NCBI GenBank assembly: GCA_023362775.1
Contig: JALMGJ010000029.1
Span: 1,268,001 to 1,332,000 of the forward strand
Reading direction: 5' to 3'
Source of the DNA: Charina bottae
Taxonomy: Eukaryota > Chordata > Lepidosauria > Squamata > Charinaidae
DNA length: 64,000 nt
Positions 51,001-60,000 of the stretch are shown here, in pieces (the first letter of the stretch is position 1; every line of letters begins with the position of its first letter). The notes under the pieces were generated by a model. It saw only the letters and a list, made by a program, of their open reading frames with translations. It was not told the origin of the DNA and did not search any database. The position numbers and the translations under genes are program-made.

Positions 51001-54000
51001 AAAAAACTGAATATGGGGTTGAGGTTTGGGAGAGTAGAGATTTATTACCAGTCCTGTGTGGAATTTGACAGTATGGTAGACAAAAAATAGAAGTAGGTTT
51101 TAATGAGTGAGAGAAAGAGAGAAAGAGCAACATTTTTTATGCATCTGACAGGGGATCTGAATTTGCTGAGGTCAGAGGAGAAGTTAAGGAGGAGCAAATG
51201 AGATGAGTATTGTGCCATTACAATGCAAACTCTGCCCCTTTTGCACATGCATTGTGACACCACACATACATACCAAAGATGCAGAGCTTGCACCTCAAGA
51301 GTCTTTTTGATTAAAGCATCTGGATCCTGGGAATGCTTCTGACAGAAGTGCTCAAATATGTCCATCCCCCATTATTTAACATATACTGTATATTGGCACA
51401 TGAACTCAGATGCTATCTCTAACCAAATACGAGTAACTGTTTCATCCTAACTTTTCATTGGTCAGTATTAATCTCTTTATGGATTGCTAGCATACTTTGA
51501 AATGAAATTCTTGCATTCTAAAATTTCATCTGGAAGGTAGTTTCAAGTCACCTTAGAACACATCCACCATGTATGATTCTGGCATAAAGTTGTGGGTGGA
51601 ATCAAACTGATATCGATCAGGTTCAACAAATATACCTAGGGAGATGGAACCATATTTAAGATTACATATGGGAGGATATTTAAAAATGTCTTTGATCTGG
51701 GCCAGATTTCAATCTCATGTTGTTTGTCTAAAACAGATGATAGTGAAGAAGCACACGTTGAAAAACTTTGTATCAGAATGCAGATCAGTAGTTTAACGGC
51801 TATCAAAGTGAGCAGGCAAGACATAACTGTTTCCTGGGGATATCATCTCCATGCTCTGTGATGTTCCAGAGATAAATAGCCATTGTGGAAACTGCACACT
51901 CAACAAATGGACCACGATCCATTTCTTATGGCAATTCTTATGTTCTCCTCCACCCAAATTTTGCACTAAATATTCATAAGAATAAAATTCATCATCATTG
52001 GCGATCACTCGTAGCCGAGTAAGATTGTCTTCCAAGGGTAAAATTTTAACAGTGGATCCGTAAGTGGCTGTAAAGGCCAATTCTGGATCCGCACAACCTC
52101 CCACAATGAGGGCATAGGTTTCCGGGTGGGAGACGGTCATGATGAGGGTTTGCTTGACGTGCCTTCCTTTTAGCTCTTTTCTCCCTTTCGCCCTGTACTC
52201 GTGCTTCTTCAAAGTCCATAGCGCCTTTAATAAAGGCTGACCTCCAATTGAAACGCTCATGAGTTAGGGCTTCCCAGTTCTCAATGCTGATATTACATTT
52301 TTTTAAATTAGCTTTGAGAGTGTCTTTGAATCTCTTGCTGTCCACCAATATTCCGTTTTCCATTCTTAAGTTGGGAGTAAAGTAGCTGCTTTGGAAGACA
52401 ATGGTCAGGCATTCAAACAACATGGCCGGTCCAGCGAAGTTGATGTTGGATGATCATTGTTTCAATGCTGGTGGTTTTCGCTTCTTCTAATACGCTAACA
52501 TTAGTCCGCCTATCTTCCCAAGTAATTTGCAGAATTTTTCGGAGGCAGCGTGGATGGAATCTTTCAAGAAGTTGGAGGTGGCGTTTGTAGAGGGTCCATG
52601 TTTCACAGGCGTACAGAAGGGTTGGTAGTACAATGGCTTTGTAAACAAGCATTTTGGTCTCCCTGCGAATGTCCCGATCCTCAAACACTCTACGCTTCAT
52701 TCAGGAGAAAGCTACACTCGCAGAGCTCAGGCGATGCTGAATTTCAGCGTCGATGTCGGCTTTTGTAGATAGATGGCTGCCGAGATAAGAAAAGAATAAA
52801 ATTAAACTGTAGTTGACTATATTTCCTAGAAAATATTCCTACTCCTACTACATAAGGTGTAGTATTTTAGTGAAATGATTATTTCCTTTTCTGATAAATT
52901 TCCTGCACATTTTTCATGTAGCTCTGTAATTCTGTTACTAAACCAAGCATAGAAAATTCAAGATTCCATTGTATAATACGCTGGGCCAGAAAAGCAATAA
53001 CTAAGCAAAAGAACTTTGTCTTCTCTGGACTTTTCAAAGGTATGATCTGAATGCAAAAGGCTATATTACCCATCAAGAATTCCTGCAAAAAATGGGTGTG
53101 GAGAATGTACCTGCTTACAGTGGCCTCAACAAGCCGTTTTCAGCTGATAACTACCCACGTTTTATGGAACATTACAAAAGAGAGGAAAAGAAACACACTG
53201 ACATCAACGAAATCATAAATAAGATCAGGTAACTAATTTCCTTGTTCACTGTTCTTATACATATGAGTCAAAGAAGAATGTGTGGTCACCAGTGGAGCAA
53301 TTGGTTCATTTCATTGGTTTAGATGTAGGCTGACCATACGTCCCGTTTTGAACGGGACTGTCCCGTTATTTCACCATTTCTGGAGCGTCCCGTCGTTATA
53401 GTCAAAATCTTGATTTTGTCCCGTTTTTCAAAAATCTGAGTCAGGAGAAAGCCTGACAGGAGTGGGTCAGCCCCCACCGCCATGCCAGATTCGGACTCAG
53501 TCGGAGGAAGATGAGCCGACCTCCGGAAGAAGCTGGTATGGTCCGAACCAGAGCTGCCGATTGGAGGCAGCCTGGAACAAGAAGCCCCTCTACCAATCAG
53601 CGCGCTGCTTGGCCAATTGGGTCCCAGCCGCAAACGGCGTGAGATTCCAACCTTAAAAGGCCTAGATCCTGCCTCAGAATCCTGCCCGCAAGACGCTCTA
53701 GGTCTCGCCTCACAGATGTCAGCGCTGGGGAGGCGGGATGGCGGCCAAGCCAGGCGGTGGGGTGGCGTTTTGCGAGGGGCCCGGCAGCGCTGCATGAGAG
53801 GTGGGGCAGAGACACTGCGCCGGCCGCTGCGGGGTCCGCGGGGCTGGGCTGCATGCGTCTGCTGGGCTGCAGCCTGAAGCGTGTCTGGAGGAGGAGTGAG
53901 TCAGGCGCTGTGGCGGAGGAGGGAGAGGAGGGCCCAGTGGAGCCATGGTGCTGCCTTTCCTCGTGAGGGGCCCGAGGAGCTGCCTCCCCTGCCCAGCAGC

Positions 54001-57000
54001 GGCCCCTCCGCAAGCGCCTCTGCCTGGAACCGTCCCTCTCTCCGCCACCACCACCGCTCTCCCGGGAGGCGTCACAACCTCATCGCGATGTGCTGCCGCC
54101 CGCCTCCTGCTCATCGGCGGCAACTCTCCTCCCACCCTCAGCCAAGCCCGAGGGGGTAGGGGCGGCGGTGAGCCTCCGTCCTCTGCAGGAGCCGGCTGCG
54201 CTGGGGGGCTTCAGCCGCACCACACCACCCCTTGCCACCCGCCGGGCTGTGGGAGCTCCTGGCGGGCGGCAAGGGGCGGAGTGGTGTGGCTGAAGCCCCC
54301 CAGCTCGGCCAGCTCCTGCTTCTCTTGTGCAGCGGCGGCAGCAGTAGCAATTCTCCTCCCTCCCTCGGCCAAGTCTGAGAAGGCTGGGGCAGTGGTGGGC
54401 CTCCGTCCTCGGCAGGAGCCAGCTGTGCTGGGGGGCTTCAGCCGCACCATTCTGCCCCTTGCCACCCGCCAGGCTGCGGGAGCTCCCGCAGCCTGGCAGG
54501 CGGCAAGGGGCGGAGTGGTGTGGCTGAAGTCCCCCAGCTCGGCCAGCTCCTGCTCCTGCTGTGTGGCGGCGGTGGCAGCGGCAGCAGCAGCGACTCTCCT
54601 TCCTCCCTTGGCCAAGACTGAGGAGGCTGGGGCAGTGGTGGGCTTGCGTCCTCGGCAGGAGCCGGCCGCGCTGGGGGGATTCAGCCGCACCATGCCGCCC
54701 CTTGCCGCCCGCTGGGCTGCAGGAGCTCCCACAGCCTGGCAGGCGGCAAGGGGCGGAGTGGTGTGGCTGAAGTCCCCTAGCTCAGCCAGCTCCTGCTTCT
54801 ACTGTGTGGTGGTGGCGGCGGCGGCGGCAGCAGCAGCGACTCTCCTCCCTCCCTCGGCCAAGCCCGAGGGGGATGGGGCAGTGGTGGGCCTCCATCCCCT
54901 CAATCCCCGCCCCTTGTCCCCCGGCTGATGACGGTGCTGTGCACAGTGTGTGTGCTCCGGCCTTCCCCAAACACACCAGCTCTGCCGCACCATTTACTGC
55001 TAGAAGAAAAAAAAACCTTTAAAAATCGAAAAAAAATATTAAAATCCGAGCCAATCGCGCTGATGGGGGCGGGGTTTGCAGGCGGGAGCCAATCGTGTGG
55101 GGCGGGGGCGGGGTTTGCAGGCAGGAGCCAATTGCGTGGACTGGGGGGCGGGGTTTGCAGGCCGGCATGGTGGCATAAGACCCTGTCCCGTTTTGCCATC
55201 CCGTTTTGTTCTTCTTACTTCAATCAGTGCCACTTGATAGTATTTCATGGTTTGTTTTGGTTTGGTTTTTGTGCCTTCAAGTCAGTTTTTGACTCCTGGT
55301 GACTGCCTAGACTAGTCCTTGACAGGTTTTTCAGAAGTGGTTTGCCATGGCCTGCGTCCCAGGGCTGAGAGAGAGGGACTGGCCCAAGGTCACCCAGCTG
55401 GATTTGTGCTTTAACCACTACACCAAACTGGCTCTCATTTCATGGTTACCTTAGAAAAAAAATAAGCTCCAGTTTGCAGTCCAGATATCATGTACTACGT
55501 GCAGATTTGTGGCTTGAATCATGTCAACTGGATTTCTATTTTCTCAGTAGAAACGTTTCACTCCTTATCCAAGGAGCTTCTTCAGTCTGACTGAAGAAGC
55601 TCCTTGGATAAGGAGTGAAACGTTTCTACTGAGAAAATAGAAATCCAGTTGACATGATTCAAGCCACAGACTGTTCCACCTGGATGACTGAGAACCTTCA
55701 TCGACATACGTGCAGATTTGTATTTTCAGTTGACTTAAATCAGTATATAATAAGTATAACCACAAAAAGAAAAATTATTCTGTTTCTGCAACCCTGATGC
55801 TGAACACATTTCCTTGGGAATAAGCCCTATTTTGCTGAAGAAAGGGTTAAAATCTCATATTAAGAATAATATGAGCATACTCCCTGTACCTCTATGTACC
55901 TCCTCTATCCAATAACCATTGATCTGGTGGCCATTCTCTTAGCAAATGAAAGGTTTTAGGTTTCCCCTAGAAATATTATTGTAGGTATATTCACTTCTGT
56001 CATTCTAAAACAGTGTTTCTCAACCTCAGCAACTTTAAGATGTGTGGACGTCAGCTCCCAGAATTCCCCAGCCAGCCATACTGGCTGAGGGATTCTGGGA
56101 GCTGAAGTCCACACATGCTGGCTGGGGAATTCTGGGAACTAAGTCCACACATCTTAAAGTTGCTGAGGTTGAGAAATACTGGTCTAAAAGAAGGCAAAAG
56201 ACAGGGACTTCTCCAAAGAGAATTAAGAATCAAGTTTGCATGATCCTTTCCTCACCTAGTAGTCTCCATTTGCTTCTCTAAGAATTCCCGGGAAACATGG
56301 CTGGCACCAATTTGGAGAAAGTTGGTTTTAGTCAGTCAGATGTTAATTTTTTGTATGGGATATGTACTGGGGTGAATTTTTCCTCCCATGGCCACGTGAG
56401 ATGAAACCTACTGCCCTCACTATGAATATGACACCAAAACCATCCAAAACAAGTGATGTAATTGGTGGCTACCTTTTAATGCTCCATGATACCCTTAAAT
56501 CACTGTCTCTTCTGCTTCACCCTATAGCCAAAAAAAAAATGGAAATTTGGCTACACTATTCTACTTCATTGAGGATGGCAAAAACAAAGAGGAGACTCTA
56601 AATCATTTTTAATAGAAATATTCTTGTTGTTCTGTAATACAATGGAGCTTCTTTCATTCTACCTGTAGTGCAGGATAATCATACAGAGCAACATTCTCTA
56701 ATTTGCGGTTCTTTCCATTCCGCCCAAATGTTTTACAAAATATGTTTCTTAGCTTGTAGTTTGCTCAGAATTCAACTGACAAAGGGTTCTGAGAAACTTA
56801 GTATTCAAGAAAGAGGCAATCTCTCTGTGTGTCTGTGTCTGTGTGTGTGTATGTGTGTGTGTATTCTTTTGTTTTAACTCAAAAAGAACAAATACTCCAA
56901 ATTAGAAACATTTAAAAAGTGATTGTCCGGTATTTCAAGAGAAATACAAAACATTGGCAAGTGAAGTGATTTTTTAAAAATGTTTTGTTTTGTTTTGGCA

Positions 57001-60000
57001 GCCTGGCTGAATCCATAGTTTACAACATATACTTGGTACTCAGGATTATTTTTTTTTGCCATGATTGGAATAATTACTGCTTGGCAACCATTTACTCAAT
57101 CCAAGAAATGGCTAAATGTCTTGATTTTCTAAAAATAAGGAGAGAAAATAGATCTTGATTACCTTTTTTTCTTTGTTAGCATGTTCTAGAAGATAGTTTT
57201 CAATCACTGTTGCCACCATTTTAATGGCTTAGGCTTCTATCATGCACCCAAAAGGATACAGGAGTTTTGCTGCTGATGTCAAATTGTAGATTTATATGGT
57301 ATTTTAAATCTTAAGATGCTGTTAAGAATCAGAGTTCACTATTGAACTCAAGCATCTTGAGGAAGATGCTTCTCAGCATTCATATAGAACATCTCTAGAC
57401 AGGCTGGGGACAAAATGGGGACATCTGCTGTTGTTGCTACATCTGGAGGGACTTGGGTTGCAGGGGCAAGGGGTCTGCAGATGTGATGGTGTTCTTTTCC
57501 ACCCTTAAACTTCTCTGTACCTAGCCAAGTGGGGGCCCCACCCACTTTTGGTGTGCGGCTTCCAATATACCACACGGAGCCAAGCCCGCTGTGGCTCTTG
57601 AGCCAATTGAAGTTGTACACCCTTGAGTGACAGAACTGCATATACGAGATGCCAGCTGTACATAGCCTATCAGTATTTCCCCTATGTCTAATGTGTGGTA
57701 GAGAGATGATGTGGGAGAATAGGAGCTTGTCTAAAGTCACCAGGTGACCTGGGTGTCCGTGAGAAGGGGGCAATATCCTATACGTCATGAGGTCATTGTG
57801 CCAGTTACGTAATTCATGTTGCTTGCGGAATGACGTTAGCTTCTACTGAACGCCCACACCATGTGAATTCACCACTGCTGTGAACGTGGGGCATCCCTAC
57901 CTAGGGCTCACATCACCATCTGTTGGACTGCCATTTTGCATCCCAGTTATGAGATATAATAATCTTCCACTGAAGTTGTAGAAAAGGAGCCTGCTCCTAC
58001 CTATTCCCTGTTCATTGTTTTTCCCCACCTATTAGAAGAATCTAAGGAAGAGAGAAGATGTAAGCCCTTGAACAAAGGCTGTTTTATTCATGCTTAATCA
58101 GCTCATCTGGTCAACCAGAGTTTAATCTGTGTTCTAGCCTTTGAAGAAGGCTTTGAAAGATACAGTTGAGGCAAAACTGATATATTTGGATGGTTTCTGT
58201 AAATCACATATATGGATTCTGTACCCATACAGAATGTTTGTCAGTCTTCTAAAATGGAGGGTCATTTTCAGTGCGAAGCTCACTGATGGCTGACACAGCC
58301 ACTGGCTGTGGTTCCTGCTTTTATTTCTGACTGCTGCTGATGTCAAACTCTCTCAGTATAATGTATCCCTTCATGGCCTAGCACCATTTTGTAAGTGTGT
58401 AAAGTGTAAAGTGGGTGTGGTGGCTCAGCGGGTAAGATGCCAGGCTTGTTGATCGGAAGATCGGAGGTTCGAATGCCTAGCCCCGCGTGACGGAGTGAGC
58501 TCCCGCACTCGCCCCAGCTCTTGCCAACCTAGCAATTTGAAAGCATGCAAATGCAAGTAGATGAATAGGTACCACTGCGGTGGGTAGGTAACAGCATTCC
58601 ACGTGCGTCATGCCGGCCACATGACCGCGGAAGCGTCTTCGGACAACACTGGCTCTTCGGCTAACAAACAGAGATGAGCACCGACCCCTAGATTTCTCAA
58701 ATCCAGTTTGACATTTTTTGACAGTTTGACATTTTGACAGTTTGAAATCCAGTTGACATGATTCAAGCTACAGAAAATTCCACCTGGATGACTGAGAACC
58801 TTCATAGACACCGACCCCTAGAGTCAGACACGACTGCACAAATGTGCGGGGGGACCCTTTACCTTTTTTTTAAAGCTGCCCTGCCTAACAGACACTCAAT
58901 TTATTTGCTATGTTTGGGAGAGACCTATATCATCAACCATTACTAAGCAAGCTAACCGTAATTGTTCTTATTGATCGAAAAATGTTGCTTTGAAAAAGGG
59001 CCTCAGCAACTACAACTTCGAATGTCCTGGGCTCTCTTTCCACATTCTTGAAGCCTATCCCCACCATTGTCACACATCAGCAGGAATTGGGTTGGCTCTA
59101 GTTGCTAAACTCCTTTTAATGCCAGGCCACTTAATTACTCTTCTTTCTTCCAACCCCAAACCCATCAGTAAAAGAAAGAAACATTTAGCAAAAGATGCTT
59201 TCCTGGAAAGACAAGACAAGGCTAGGGGATTCCTCGTCTCTACCCCTTCTAGGCACCAGATCAATGGCTAAAAACAGGGTCCACCATTTCCCACTTTTGT
59301 CTCTCTTGTACTTACTAGCTGGGATCCTCCCTCTTGATCTGAAGCCCAATCTCCAGCTAGTACTGCCAGATGGAATGCAGAGGTTTTAGGACTTTGCATC
59401 TAAGGCTCAGGTTAGTGTCACCATCTTGGACCAAAGGTAGCAAAGATCCCGTTTGCCTTGGAGAAAACCAATCTGAGGAGATCCCGTGATTCTGTTTATT
59501 CCCATTGTCCATACTGAGTTTACAGTACTGAAATGAGCATCAGGACTACCAGCTTTCAGGCACTATAGGCAAGCAGGCTGAGGCCGTAGCATTCTCTTTT
59601 TAATATGACATCCATCGCTCTTGCTACTACAACGAAGCATGGGTACTCAGCAGCACAAAGTAGAAATCACCACGGATGTTTCTCATCTCTTTGATAGTCA
59701 GGGATAAAGAAGCATGGAAAAGATATAATAATAAAGGTATAATAATAAAAGTATTATTGCATCAGCCTCAGCTACTAATCCAGTCTCCACAATTTTATCT
59801 ATCTCTACCTCATAACCAGAACATCAAACCCACCATTCAGCATTGCAAAGTTATGGCTGCCTTTCCCTTTCATTCCAGAGTCAATCCCACTTAATAGATT
59901 TTCAGGAAAGAGCTTCCCCCCCTGTTCCTCAAGGAGGATTCCTTAATCAGCCTTGGGTTCTGCTACTTCAGATGCACCTGTGATGGAATGTGTCTCTGAG

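Larger units (their letters stand above)
42408..53039. other. Intron 11-12 (10.6 kb)
   Basis: Contents: minus-strand L1 3' end 42907-44010, tRNA-like fragments at 44180-44235 and 46030-46085, SINE 3' tip 45640-45680, SINE 46111-46448, short TIR repeat 46829-46999, hAT 47387-47732, TG repeats 47964-48008 and 48988-49068, SINE array 48110-48960, LINE fragment 49084-49375, hAT 49886-50146, hAT MITE 50619-50710 and LINE 3' end 51990-52760. Nothing recognised in 42420-42900, 44500-45630, 45690-46020, 47000-47370, 49380-49870, 50160-50610 and 50720-51985. Confidence 0.55.

Noticed and set aside
53945..54928. A 327-codon plus-strand open frame, the longest in the window
   Set aside because: It lies wholly in the GC-rich tandem repeat; the translation is low-complexity and internally repeated, and there is no recognisable domain or supporting splice structure.
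57348..57788. A 146-codon minus-strand open frame
   Set aside because: No domain or family recognised, unsuited composition, and no exon boundaries. It may be a chance frame in an old repeat.
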